NCBI GenBank assembly: GCA_963556145.1
Contig: OY744469.1
Span: 3,940,767 to 4,004,766, forward strand
Direction: 5' to 3'
From: Hygrocybe punicea
Taxonomy: Eukaryota; Basidiomycota; Agaricomycetes; Agaricales; Hygrophoraceae
DNA length: 64,000 nucleotides
The translations under genes and the position numbers were made by a program. The notes under the pieces are model-generated. The model was given only the letters and a program-made list of their open reading frames with translations. It had not been told where the DNA came from and ran no database searches. Of the stretch, positions 32,718 to 42,949 are shown piece after piece. Within the stretch, counting starts at the first letter, position 1, and the number at the start of each line of letters is the position of its first letter.

Positions 32718-33906
32718 ATGCCTGCAACCATCGTTTCAGAGGACCTTTGCTGGGTAATTGTCCGAATGGCGTCTTTCCTGTCCTTGGACAATATCATTGC
32801 ATTTGCTGGAGTCAGCCGAAGAAAAGTGTTTCAAGTGCTCGCACTTTACCGATCCACAGGTCAAGTTGTCAAAGCAAGTGCTGGCAACAAACTTGGTCGA
32901 CCCCTCCACCTTACACCTGATGATGTAGCAGTATGTGTCTCTCAGAATTTATGAGAGCATTAGCTGAAGAGAGTAACTAGTTCATCCATGGCGCACTGGA
33001 CAAGAACTGTGATAGATACCTCGACGAACTCAGAGACATGCTTCAGGATAGATGTGGTGTTATGGTTTCATTATCAACAATATGGCGAATGTTGAAACGA
33101 AGTGGGTACACAATGAAAAAAGTGAATTATGTCTGTCGTTGCCAGGCTTACTCAATCTGAGAGAAGTTTATCTAGCTCACAAAACATGCAATTGAACAAA
33201 GTGCTCAAAAGCGTGCAGAGTACCTATACCATATCGGCACACAGTATACAGCCGAGCAACTTGTTTTTGTAGACGAAAGTGCCTGCGATCGGCGCACGAC
33301 TTACCGGGGAAAAGCCTGGGCGATCCGTGGTCAGCGTGCAGTTCGGAAAGCATTTTTTATTCGTGGAAGAAAGTTAGTATTCGTATTCTTGCATCAACAA
33401 ACTCGGATTCTGAACTAGTACAGATTCTCTATCCTTCCGGCTTTATCTCTTGACGGCATCCTCTACCTTGATATTGTTGAGGGTGCCTTCAATCAGACTT
33501 CGTTTGCGCAGTTCATTGAGGGACTGTTGGATCAAATGAACCCATTTCCGGCTCAAAATTCGGTCATTGTAATGGATAATTGTCGTATTCATCATGCACA
33601 ATTCATACTTGACATGATATGGGAACGGTGACCACCAACTTTTACGCCATCATGCAATGTGCTAATATTATGTCCAGCGGAATGCGATATGTTTTCCTTC
33701 CACCGTATTCACCAGACTTCAACCCCATAGAACTTGCATTCTCATCAATCAAAGCTCGGCTGCAGCGCTATGGCGAAGCATTCCGCACAGCAAGTGAATC
33801 TGACACAGACAAGGCCAAATGTCTTGCCATACTTCACAACACAGTTTGGTCAGTGACGATGGATGATGCTCGAGCTTGGTTCAGGCATTGTAATTACATT
33901 CTGTAG
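32718..33906 (+). pseudogene. Tc1/mariner-like DDE transposase, right-arm copy
   Basis: The start is MPATIVSEDL. Exon 1 is a helix-turn-helix part (NIIAFAGVSRRKVFQVLALYRSTG). Intron 32931-32980 (GTATGT...AACTAG) leads to FIHGALDKNCDRYLDELRDML. The catalytic residues are Asp in LVFVDESACD (about 33263), Asp in VIVMDNCRIHH (about 33568) and the acidic residue in PPYSPDFNPIELAFSSIK (about 33705-33757). Two more introns fit, one of them GTGACC...TCCAG ending at 33674. Stops TGA 33158 and TAG 33173 kill it; CGA->TGA and CAG->TAG would explain both. Known: Tc1/mariner enzymes target TA, and the big palindrome is TA-flanked. Confidence 0.8.
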
Positions 33907-33989
33907 GCACCTTTCACACGTCTGTTTTGTTTCATGTCTGTATAGTGCACTGGTTGTATTGTAAAATCAAGTTGAAGTGTGAACTCCGA

Positions 33990-34649
33990 CCGAAGTTACT
34001 GCATGAACTTGAATGATGCCCTTTGAGTCAGGCTTCGGTTCTCTTCTGTCCCTCTAACATCTACTCCCTCAGTTCTCTCCGGCCCAATCACAAATTCCAA
34101 ACCATCTATTTGGGACCTTTGGATCCTTCTCCATTGGTCACAAGGCTCCTTTTCGCAGGCCTGGGCCTGGGCCTTCGTCGTTCTCTCTCTCTTTCACCAT
34201 CCTGTTCCTCTGCCCACAGTTCTGTTCTGTCAATCTGCTCTGATTGCACATTTGGAAGTTCTCCAGCGGAATCAGATGTAGATGCCTTGGTGGTAGGTTT
34301 GCCCAATGGCTCTAATCTGTCCCATTGAGTTGGTTGAGCGTCCTGGAACATCCCTTTTCCAGCAACTCAGGAAGATGCACTACACATGCTGGAAACTACA
34401 ACTGCTAGACGGGATATTTTACAGCTTGAAAAGAATGGCAGATTTCGGGAGGCGAAGCTCCGTGCCAAAATTTGCAACATGAAGGCAAAGCAGGCTTCAA
34501 GAAAGCTTCAGGTTGCTGAAATATATGCTTCTCGCATTTATTGGGTCATGAGAAAGTGTGGTAATAAGGGTGTCCTGTTGCCTGTTACTAGGAATCTGGA
34601 CAATGTATGTCTAAAATCAAACAGTGGTCAGTGTTTTTTGAATTGCTGA
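33990..34649 (+). other. Two short unidentified ORFs in the right arm
   Basis: 34023-34328 (101 codons) and 34386-34649 (87 codons, MLETTTARRDILQLEKNGRF..., a charged helical run) are open and mirrored in the left arm. The second resembles the charged helical tail of some mushroom transposases, but this is a weak likeness. They may be exons of one lost gene. Confidence 0.3.
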
Positions 34650-35531
34650 GGCCATACTATAATTGACAGTGTTTTGTAGTTGTACGCTATGTGGACACGC
34701 GGGACAGGCAGCTTACCATATGTCTGGATTATTGTTCATCAATGATCCGTCATAATCATAGCATATTGTTTCAATTTCCCCACTGCTATGCTGCTCATTG
34801 ACAATGAAAATATATATCTAGATGGTCATGACCCAAAATATAGAAATTTCTTTGAGAATACTTGGAGCATGAGTAGTCGCTAATTCCACTCCATTGGTGA
34901 TGGGGACTTACTGAAGATCATCAATAGAAGAGATGTCCTGCAAGCTATGAAGTATCTGAAGAGATATTTCTGAAGATGTTTGTGGGCTCGAGTCTGAAAT
35001 CAGACAATAACTTGACATGGGGAGACGCCTGATGTGGCAGTTGGTGCTGTGGATGCGCGTAAGTGGCGTGTGGTGACTGCTACTCGGTTTAGTTCGCAGC
35101 TCGTGACATTAGCAGTCAAAGTTGCATGGACTACCTCCGTTGAAAACGCTCTTGAAAGGTCCCGTACGGCTAATGGACTACCGATCACCAATTGGCTCCC
35201 GACGTTTCAACACTTCGAGTCTACATCTTCGTAACCCAAGCATCAGATAATCAACTAGGAGGATACCGGTGAGTCTGGATTGTTGTTCAATGTTCGGATT
35301 TGATGTTTATGGACGAAATCTGTTGAGTTTGTTTATTTGTTGTGACAAATTCCCATTAGCGTGGTTTCACAACCACCTCAGTCAAGTCTTTACCCCACAA
35401 TCTAAGAACCGTCAGATAACTCAGCTCCTTTACCTCCTTTACCTCATTTTTCATCACAGGAACCCGCATTTCAAAATGAAGGTAATTACCACAAAGATCA
35501 CTGCGTATATGACACTCACCTTTCGAAGAAA

Positions 35532-35837
35532 ATGTTACGCGCATTTTTCGGAGCGTGTCTGCAGGGACGGAACTCAGGGAAGTTACTTAAAGGCATGATG
35601 AATGGCATGGGCCGCCGCATCTTCCCTGCTCGGCTACCAAAACATGACGAACGGCTCGGATTTCGTATCGATCAGGGCAGGTTCTGCGGTGATGGAAAGT
35701 ATGGAGTGGTAGTGCAGAGGAATGGAAAACCGCACGGTGAGGTATTCGCAGCGACGGTGGTGGATCCGAGCGTGGATACTGGCGAAAAAGTGATTGAGAG
35801 GCTCAGTGGGGATGCTAAGGACAAGGGTTATATGTAA
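35532..35837 (+). CDS. Unidentified 101-aa ORF; left-arm copy split by element A
   Basis: The ATG at 35532. It has a basic N-terminus (MLRAFFGACLQGRNSGKLLKGMMNGMGRR), then KYGVVVQRNGKPHGEVF and DTGEKVIERLSGDAK. It is intact here. In the left arm the same ORF is interrupted after VVDPSV by LTR element A, so this arm shows the target before insertion. No family was recognised. Confidence 0.35.
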   Translation: MLRAFFGACLQGRNSGKLLKGMMNGMGRRIFPARLPKHDERLGFRIDQGRFCGDGKYGVVVQRNGKPHGEVFAATVVDPSVDTGEKVIERLSGDAKDKGYM

Positions 35838-37128
35838 TTTTATAACCTGACAACAATGGGAGGAGTTCATGGGCATCCAGGCCCACTATCTACACCCTTC
35901 ATGAACTCACGCGTACTTCATGAACTCGCGCGAACTCGCACGTTGCACATTGAATTACTGTTAGAAAGTGACAAAGTTTTGTCCCTAGTACAACCAAGTC
36001 CTTCCGCCACCTCTCATCCCGCAACGTTTCTCAGCCACCGGCCTCCCATGCTCTTGACAACGCCCTACACATTCGTTCAATCCCCTGCATCCCTACGTTC
36101 GTCTCTGTTGTCCCAAACGATGTCACTGCGGCCTACATCACCCCCCACATGTGAACCTTCAATCTCCAACTTCTACCTGTCTCCTATGCACATTCGTTCG
36201 ACCCACAGCAGCTCCATGTCCACCTCCGTGTTCCCAAGTGACGCTGCGGCTGTCCTTGGGCGCCATTTTCGAAAGGCCATTGCTTACATTGCCCTTGTCT
36301 GCTGACCTCAACATCCCACTTCCATCAGTCTTCCACGCCCTTGATCTGTGCACCCTCGTTCAACATGTCGGAGCCCCACTTTCCACTTCGTTAGCCCAAA
36401 TGAGTCCACCACCAACAGCCATACCGCTACCACCTGTTGACATCGGACCCTCGTCTCTCAACCAGTAGTTTCCCGCGTGCACCGGCCTTCTGCACCTTGG
36501 ATTAGCCCCTCGCACCCTCGCTCATCCAGCTGAATCCCCACACTTGCCTCTGTGGTCCCAAATGATGCTGCAGCTGTACCTGGATGCCAATTTCAAAGCG
36601 CCCTCGCATGCCGACCCTCGACATCCACCAAGGGACGGATGAGGTAGCGAAAGCATGGAAATTTCATGCACGCACCTTGTAAAGATCCCCTTGAGCAGAT
36701 TGGCAGTGGTTCTCAGGTGATATGATGTCGCTGCGGGTACAGAAAATTCGAATGAGGGATGGGCATCAAAAACAAAATAAACAATGATTAGTGCAAAAAT
36801 TGAGATGAAATCGATGGAAAAAAACATACCGGTATCTAGTGTAGTGCCATAGACACAGAATGCGAGCAGGCTCGCATTGATACGGCTTACCATTCTGCCA
36901 TGAAAAATCACAGAGGCGGGGCTGGCCTGTAAAAACTAGAATTTTAACGGTGAATAATTAGAATGTTTGAAGTATACGAGCACCTAGAGCTCCCTCATGC
37001 GATTTGAAAAAGACCGGAATCATGGTCATACGTGCTGCCATTGGCGAGAAATAAATCAAGAAGTTTTGAGGCCCAATGAGCCAAAAGAGTGCAAAGTGTG
37101 GCGGTGCACAAACAAATGCAAACAGCTG
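35838..37128. other. Outer part of the right arm, non-coding by eye
   Basis: Mirrored by 16084-17400. Several ORFs over 60 codons overlap on both strands, none with a recognisable domain. CCC-rich strings with CACTTCCA/TGTTGACAT words recur but no tandem repeat is clear. It ends with the CAGCTGTTTGCAT terminus in inverted form. Confidence 0.4.
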
Positions 37129-37294
37129 TAATTGAAGAGACCTCACTATTACATTCTATTGATTCATATAGTATATATACTCACAAACCCCTTCCTGTTA
37201 GGTTATTTAAATATTAGAAACCCACGAACAACAAGAAGGTACCTGAACAAAGACAACTCCGGTAATTCTTGGTGAAACAAACATTCACATAACA
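37129..37294 (+). repeat. 166-bp fragment of the Gypsy-1 LTR 3' end
   Basis: Nearly identical to 2396-2561 (one change noticed, CTCACG/CCCACG). It starts exactly at the TA of the giant palindrome and ends CATAACA like the LTR, but no primer site follows. So it is the end of a 3' or solo LTR cut by the palindrome. Confidence 0.85.
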
Positions 37295-37296
37295 AC

Positions 37297-37760
37297 AGCT
37301 GTCTTCATGTGGTAATCTGTTGTGTAGCATTTAAGGTCATGGAGAAGTAAGGTTGAGCAAATGTGAGTTAATTGTCAGCACACTGTTTTGGGGGCAGTTG
37401 TGTTTGGCAGTTGACCTGTTGCTCCCTGAGCAATTTCTTCATGGCTGAGAGTGTTGCATGATGGTGCACCACAGGGGAGATTACAGGTAGAGAGGGGGTT
37501 GATGAAGACTCAAGACACTCTATGTAATATTGTTTTATGCTAGTTTATATATTGCAGAGGTGGGAGGTGGGCTTATTAGAATAATATGCAATATGCAATA
37601 TGCAACACATGTTATGTATCTTATGCTATATATTACATGCTTTATGCAATTTAAACTTATTGCTTCATTCAGCAAAGAAGTGGGGAGGGGGAAAAAAGAA
37701 CTCGTTCATGCCATGCGCAGCACTGGCCCACTAAACAAGTACCTGGTACAGAGTTTTGCA
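37297..37760. other. Unassigned sequence between LTR fragment and element D
   Basis: AT-rich, with a small run of GCAATAT(GC) words (about 37590-37605). No ORF is supported. Confidence 0.4.
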
Positions 37761-38797
37761 CCTGACCATCCCACTATGTAAGCCTAACTATAGCTGTTGA
37801 GCACGTGCCTCAGCAGCTATTGTTTGGCTGGAGAGTGCTCTTTTCCCAACCCTAGCAATAAACCTTGCCCCAATACCCCCAAATACTTAGCATAGAGTAG
37901 ATAGTATTCCAAATACAGTAACATTGGCACCAGAAGCACATCCGACGTCAGGAACAAGGGTGCTGATGGGCTCAGGCTTTCCCATCACTGTTGCCATGGC
38001 CCCACCCATCACTCACAGTCATACGCGCTCGTCGTCATCATCGTTGTGCATGACAATTTCGCTATCCCTCCATGTTTTCTTGTGGATTTTTTTACATATC
38101 ACATATATATTGCCCTACATACCATATGTAGACTAATATACATGAAAATAAACAAAATAAAAGAAAAATAAAATAAATAAATAATAATAATACATGGGGC
38201 GCCGCCGACAAATGGGTGGGTACTCACCTTCGCGGAGGCGCCGGATAGGGTCTGAAAATGGTGGGGAAGGGTGCTGGATGGTGAGTAAGGGGTGGGATGG
38301 ATGATGGGGGGTGGGGAAGGGTACATGGAGTGGGGGGCGGCAATGGGTGGCAAGGAAGGGGCCAGGAAGCAAGGTGGATGGGGGAGGGCTCCCGGCCCCA
38401 AATGAGCAGCAGGAAGGGGTGAGGACATGGGGAAAAAGCAGGAGGGAGGTGGGTACTCACCTTCGCCCTTGGGGCCCCCCACAGCCCCCTTTGCATTCCA
38501 TCATCAATAAAAACAATGGGGATGTCATCTACAACGTCCCCATGGTCCCCATCATGGGTTTCGTTGTCCAGATTGGTCCCGCTGTCGAGTTACACGAGGG
38601 TGGTGGCAGAGGCGATGGCGGTTCCGATATCTCGACAACGATAACACCGTTGACGACACCTTCATCGTGGGCGACTCTCCACATCTCCCTCGTCATCTTA
38701 GTCGCTGTGCGCCCGGTCCACCACCGTTAGTTTTGACATTCGAGGCCATTGGTTGAAAAGGTCAGTTGTGCTCCTGCGCAGTTTTGAGGACGTCTGG
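37761..38797 (+). mobile_element. LTR element D, forward copy (interrupted)
   Basis: The LTR part ends ...CAGTAACA at 37922; TTGGCACCAGAAGCAC, a likely primer site, follows. A short ORF (MAPEAHPTSGTRV) starts at 37924. The sequence matches 51053 back to about 50015 in inverted form. It is interrupted at 38797 by a solo LTR and again at 39731 by element C. It continues 39709-39731 and 49772-49870. No pol is visible, so it is non-autonomous or truncated. Confidence 0.7.
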
Positions 38798-39708
38798 TGT
38801 AGATGCGGGTTCGGGGTGGCTTCGGAACTATAATGATAAGAAAATAATGATCCTAACCAGAGGGTGTCAGTGTAGAAGTGACAGTGGATAAGTCAGTGTC
38901 GGGAGTAGTAGTAAAAATAGAAATGGAAGTAAAGATGTAGGCCGCCGTGTAAAACTAAACAAATAACAACGAATCCGGCGATGAACGGAGTGAAAACAGA
39001 CAAATAATGAAGAACCCGACGATGCCGACGATGTCGGGTATGGCGGGTCGGGTATGGCGGGTCGGGTCGGGTCGGGTCAGAAACGATGAACAAATAACAA
39101 GAATAATGATAAGGACGATGAAGGGAACTATAAAAATCTAAGGGTCTACGAGGACGAGCATTTGAAATGATTAAAAGGATTCTGACTATGAGGGAAACGG
39201 GGACTAATGGTATCTTTTTTTTGTACAGTCATTGGGGACCATTTTTATAGTACAGGAGTGTGTAGCTACTTTCGGACTTGTCTACTTCGGCCGATGGGAA
39301 CTACAAAGAGAAGTTGGAATGGGGATGTGAAGAGGGGGTTGCAAAGTGACAGTGACAGGGAAATGGAGAGGAATGCAAATATAAAAAGATAAAGATGTAA
39401 AACGTCAAGTGTATCTCCAAGAGGACAAGGGGACGCATATATTGGGCAAGTCCGACGTCGGGAATCGAGTCCGATGAGATCCATCTCCTGGAATTGGAAC
39501 TCCGAGGTGTTTGAGGCTGCCGGATTTAGCCCAAAAGCGGCCGTCACAAAGCGGCATGTGTCGGGTTACGTTGGTCACATCGGGTCACATCATGTCACAT
39601 CACGTTGGGTTACGTCGGGTTCGAATGCAAGTCGAATGGCGGCATCGGGTTGGTCCGGATTCGTGATATATCAATGATACGGACTCAGAGGGATGTCGAC
39701 CCTCTACA
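38798..39708 (-). repeat. Solo LTR of the element C family, reverse orientation
   Basis: It runs TGTAGATGCGGG... to ...CCCTCTACA, the reverse of the element C LTR with visible divergence. It sits in element D. The flanks are CTGG on the left and CCGG on the right, while the other D copy has CCGG at the unoccupied site (about 50018), so this is a 4-bp duplication with one mutated base. Confidence 0.8.
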
Positions 39709-40739
39709 CCGGGGAGGCATTCTTGGTGCGTTGTAGAGGGTCGACATCCCTCTGAGTCCGTATCATCAATATATCACGAATCCGGACCAACCCGTTGCCG
39801 CCATTCGACTTGCATTCGAACCCAACGTAACCCGATGTGACGTGACCCGATGTGACCCGACGTGACCGTCGTAACCCGACACATGCCGCTTTGTGACGGC
39901 CACTTTTGGGCTAAATCTGGCAGCCTCAAACGCCTCGGAGTTCCAATTCCAGGAGATGGATCTCTTCGGACTCAATCCCCGACTTCGGATTTACTTTATT
40001 TATGCATCCCCTCGTCCTTTCGGAGATATGTAGGACTTTCTAGATCTTTTCCTTGCATATTCGTTTTCCCCTCCATTTCCTGTCTTCGTTGCTTTGCAAC
40101 CCCCCTTTCCACATCCCCATTCCAACCTTTCTTTGTAGCTTACCATCGGCCGAAGTAGACATGTCCGAAAGTAGATTACTGTTTCCTGTACTATAAAAAC
40201 GGTCCCCGACGACCGTACAAAATAAGATACCCTTAGTCCCCGTTTCCCTTTAGTCAGAATCGCCTTTTAATCCCTTCAAATGTAGACCCTTAGCTTTTTA
40301 TAGTCCACTTCGTCATCTTTATCGTTGTTTCCGTATATTCATTCATTGTTTCCGACCCGACCCGACCCGACCCACCGTACCTGACATCGTCGGCATCGTC
40401 GGGTTCTTTATTATTTGTCCGTTTTTACTCCGTTCATCACCGGATTCATCGTTATTAGTCCAGTTTTACGCAGCGGCTTTACTTTTACTAACATTCCCTT
40501 CCTTTTACTACTATTCCCGATAGTGTTGCCAAAGTTCGGTTCGGTCCGGTTTTTCGCTATTTTTGAAAAACCGGAACCAGAACCGATGGTTCGGTTCAGC
40601 AAAATGCCAAACCCGAATTGGAACCGTGTCGAACGGTTTCACAGCGTTCGGTCTGCGTTCAAACGCGGTTCGAACCGCGAACCCACCTCTAAATACCTCG
40701 CGCGGGCCAGACGCGCGTCAATTGACGCGGCTGTCACCC

Positions 40740-41035
40740 TCACGAGGTAGATGGGGGGGCTCCGTCTGTTTTTGCGAGGTTGGGTTGGGGCCAGGCACTT
40801 CCCATGGGCGTCCGCGCGTGCTACCTACCTCACGAAGAACGGGGACGCGTCAATTGACACGCTCCATCTGTTTTCGCGAGGTTGGATGGGGCCGGGGACT
40901 TTCCATGGGCGTCCGCGCGTGCTGACGACCTCGCGAAGAACGGGGCACGTCAATTGACGCGCTCCGTCTGTTTTCGCGAGGTTGGATGGGGCTGGGGACT
41001 TCCTATGGGCGTCCGCACGTCAATTGACGCGGCTA
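40740..41035 (+). repeat. About 100-bp tandem repeat inside hAT-2
   Basis: The GGGCGTCCGC word recurs at 40806, 40907 and 41007. Each unit has TCAATTGACGCG, CTCCGTCTGTTTT and GCGAGGTTGG. Two to three units. Confidence 0.8.
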
Positions 41036-41136
41036 GGGCGTGTTCGTGAGGTGGGTCTTCGTCGTCGCCTCGTCCATTCCCCTCGTTAGCCGATGTCGTT
41101 GGGACTGCATTTGGGGGACGTACCTGGCTGCTGCCA

Positions 41137-41180
41137 TTGGTGTTGCTCTGCTGCCGCTGCTGCTGTTGCTGTTGCCGCTG

Positions 41181-41214
<34 letters not shown>

Positions 41215-41405
41215 GTTGCCACTGCTGCTGTTGCCGTTGCCGCTGCTGCTGCTGCTGTTGCCGTTGCCGTTGCTGCTGCTGCTGTTGTTGCGGTCATTTG
41301 GCCGTCGTCGTCGTCATCGTCGTCGTCGTCGTTGTCGGGGTGGTGGTATGTGGTGTTGCCACTGCCGTTGCTGCTGCTGCCGCTGCTGCCATCGATTCAC
41401 TCCGA
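41137..41405 (+). repeat. GCT/GCC and GTC triplet repeats
   Basis: Long runs of GCTGCTGCT with GCC/GTT variants, then GTCGTCGTC. ORFs over it are artefacts of the repeat. Confidence 0.85.
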
Positions 41406-41918
41406 CTCGCGTTGGAACGCGAGGGAGGTTGTTGGGTGGAGTTGACCGCGGGCGCCTTCTTTATGCGGTCAAGGTGGGCCATGGGGGGCTGTTCTATATA
41501 ATAAAATGTCAGTAAAATATAGTATGAGGCCGTTACTTACCGTGGTTGTTGAGTAATGTTCAAGTTAGTGTTTCGCGCGAGTATGTTTAAGGTCACATGA
41601 CCTAAGTTCACGCGACTGCATAGAAAAAAATGTGAAAAATTAAGTATCTAAATGAGTATCTACGTAGGTAACTATACATTACGGTTCGCGGTTTGAACCA
41701 CGTTTGAATGCGGTTTGAACCACATGTCAGTGCCAGAACCGAACTTCCGGTTCGGTTCACGGTTCAAACCGGGTTCGGATCGGTTCCGAACCGAACTTCG
41801 GCATCACTAATTCCCGACACTGACTTATCCAGTCACTTCTACGCTGACACCCTCTGGTTAGGATCTTTATTTATTTCTTTATATAGTTCCGAAGCCACAC
41901 AGAACCCGCATCTACATC

Positions 41919-41935
41919 TGGAGCCCACCGCAAGG
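41919..41935 (+). other. Primer-binding site of element C
   Basis: TGGAGCCCACCGCAAGG; one base from the Gypsy-1 site. Confidence 0.7.
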
Positions 41936-42949
41936 ATAATTCAGTGTCATCATTCATTCATTCCATAGCATTACATTTCCTTTCTTCATCTCGAAACAAG
42001 CCCTGCCGCTGCACTCCACATCCGACACTCGTTACCCGACCTCTTTCCATCTGACATCTGATGCACCAACAATCTGATCTTCCTCTATCACACCATCATT
42101 TGGGTTTGATTCTATTACTATCTTCTTTCCTTTTACGACCACAATTGTTCCGTTTCAGTAACGGCTTCGAATCCGTCCTTGTACACTGGTGTTCGATTGG
42201 TCATCCCAAATCAGCCATGTGACCTGAGAGGCTGAGGCGGGCCAGATCCAGCCATGCTGCCATACAAAAAAGGCAGCGTCTGTCCAATATCCAGGGTTTG
42301 CCACACCGCATCGACGTGAAAGTTCTATGTAGATTTGATATAGAACTTTATAGACCACCAAATCAGGAAACGTGATTATTGCACAATTTCTGGTACCAAA
42401 TCTCCTCCTGCTCTGGCGGCACTCAGCCCATCATCCTCTGTGTTAAAAGAAGTCAATCAGTGTAGAAGAGTAAAGGAAAATAGTAAAAGGGGATGTACTT
42501 GCCATTCTTTATCCTGGTAGTGTAGAGGAATGGCGGAGAGACGACGTGGTTGAGAATAAGTTGAACATGGCGAAGGTTCAAAAATTGGGCTCGGAGTTGT
42601 GACGGAGTTTGAATATATCTGTTTCGCCAAGTCCTTCCACAATTTTCGCTAAGTCCTTCCGTGACATCAAATATACATGGAATTGATGTTGACCCGACAT
42701 TGAGCTGTCAGTGATCGGTCCAGCCCAAGATTTGGCACTGGGCCATACTTAAATTTGATCAAAATTATATAAGTAAAGAAGTCGATCTGTGATGACCATG
42801 AATACAATGTCATTTTCATCACCTTCTATCCACTGCCGAATTTAGATTGGGTTTGCAGCGGGATCAGAAATAAATTTCATCTATTTCTAGCGCTGCCTTT
42901 TTTAGGTCCCAGGGACGCTGTGAGCCAAACGGCGGTGTACCGTTCCGAC
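41936..42949. other. Element C interior, left of hAT-1, no gene seen
   Basis: Mixed sequence with only short ORFs. GTTGACCCGACATTG and similar words are not repeated. No domain was seen on either strand. Confidence 0.4.

Larger units (their letters stand above)
16084..37128. mobile_element. Giant palindromic element with TA-flanked CAGCTGTTTGCAT ends
   Basis: The right arm, 30762-37128, is the reverse complement of 16084-17442 plus 24565-29574; the two parts of the left arm are separated by LTR element A. Arm lengths agree: 6367 against about 6365 bp. Matching positions add to a constant 60338 over most of the arm. Only scattered substitutions were noticed. The outer ends are CAGCTGTTTGCATTTGTTTG with TA on each side (16082-16083, 37129-37130). 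Each arm carries a dead SAM-like gene and a dead Tc1/mariner-type transposase. The centre (29575-30761) is unique and contains the sequencing gap. It may be one fold-back transposon or two copies joined head to head. Confidence 0.7.
40521..41809. mobile_element. hAT-2: non-autonomous hAT element in the element C LTR
   Basis: It starts TAGTGTTGCCAAAGTTCGG and ends inverted (CCGAACTTCGGCATCACTA). The perfect 8-bp duplication ATTCCCGA (40513-40520, 41810-41817) is the hAT signature. The empty site is present in the right LTR (49666-49673). Near the ends many GGTTCG/CGAACC words repeat. The interior holds about 100-bp tandem units (40740-41035) and GCT/GTC triplet runs (41137-41400). There is no transposase. 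Confidence 0.92.
39732..41916 (+). repeat. Left LTR of element C with hAT-2 inserted
   Basis: Paired with 48876-49767. It is split at 40521 by a 1289-bp hAT element. CTATAAAAACGG (about 40191) is a TATA candidate present in both LTRs. Confidence 0.9.

Noticed and set aside
36522..36911. 129-codon ORF mirrored at 16301-16690
   Set aside because: No domain, biased composition; arm conservation alone keeps it open in both copies.
39658..39767. Hairpin around 39715 as a functional palindrome
   Set aside because: It is the chance meeting of a reverse solo LTR and the start of element C, 23 bp apart.
41137..41300. Short regular repeats as a CRISPR array
   Set aside because: Triplet repeats without unique spacers, in a eukaryotic transposon.
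40950..41501. Ala/Thr and Val/Cys-rich ORFs in hAT-2
   Set aside because: Products of triplet repeats in several frames.
42215..42250. GAGGCTGAGGCGGGCCAG looking like a SINE/Alu promoter word
   Set aside because: Isolated similarity; no A/B box pair, tail or duplication.
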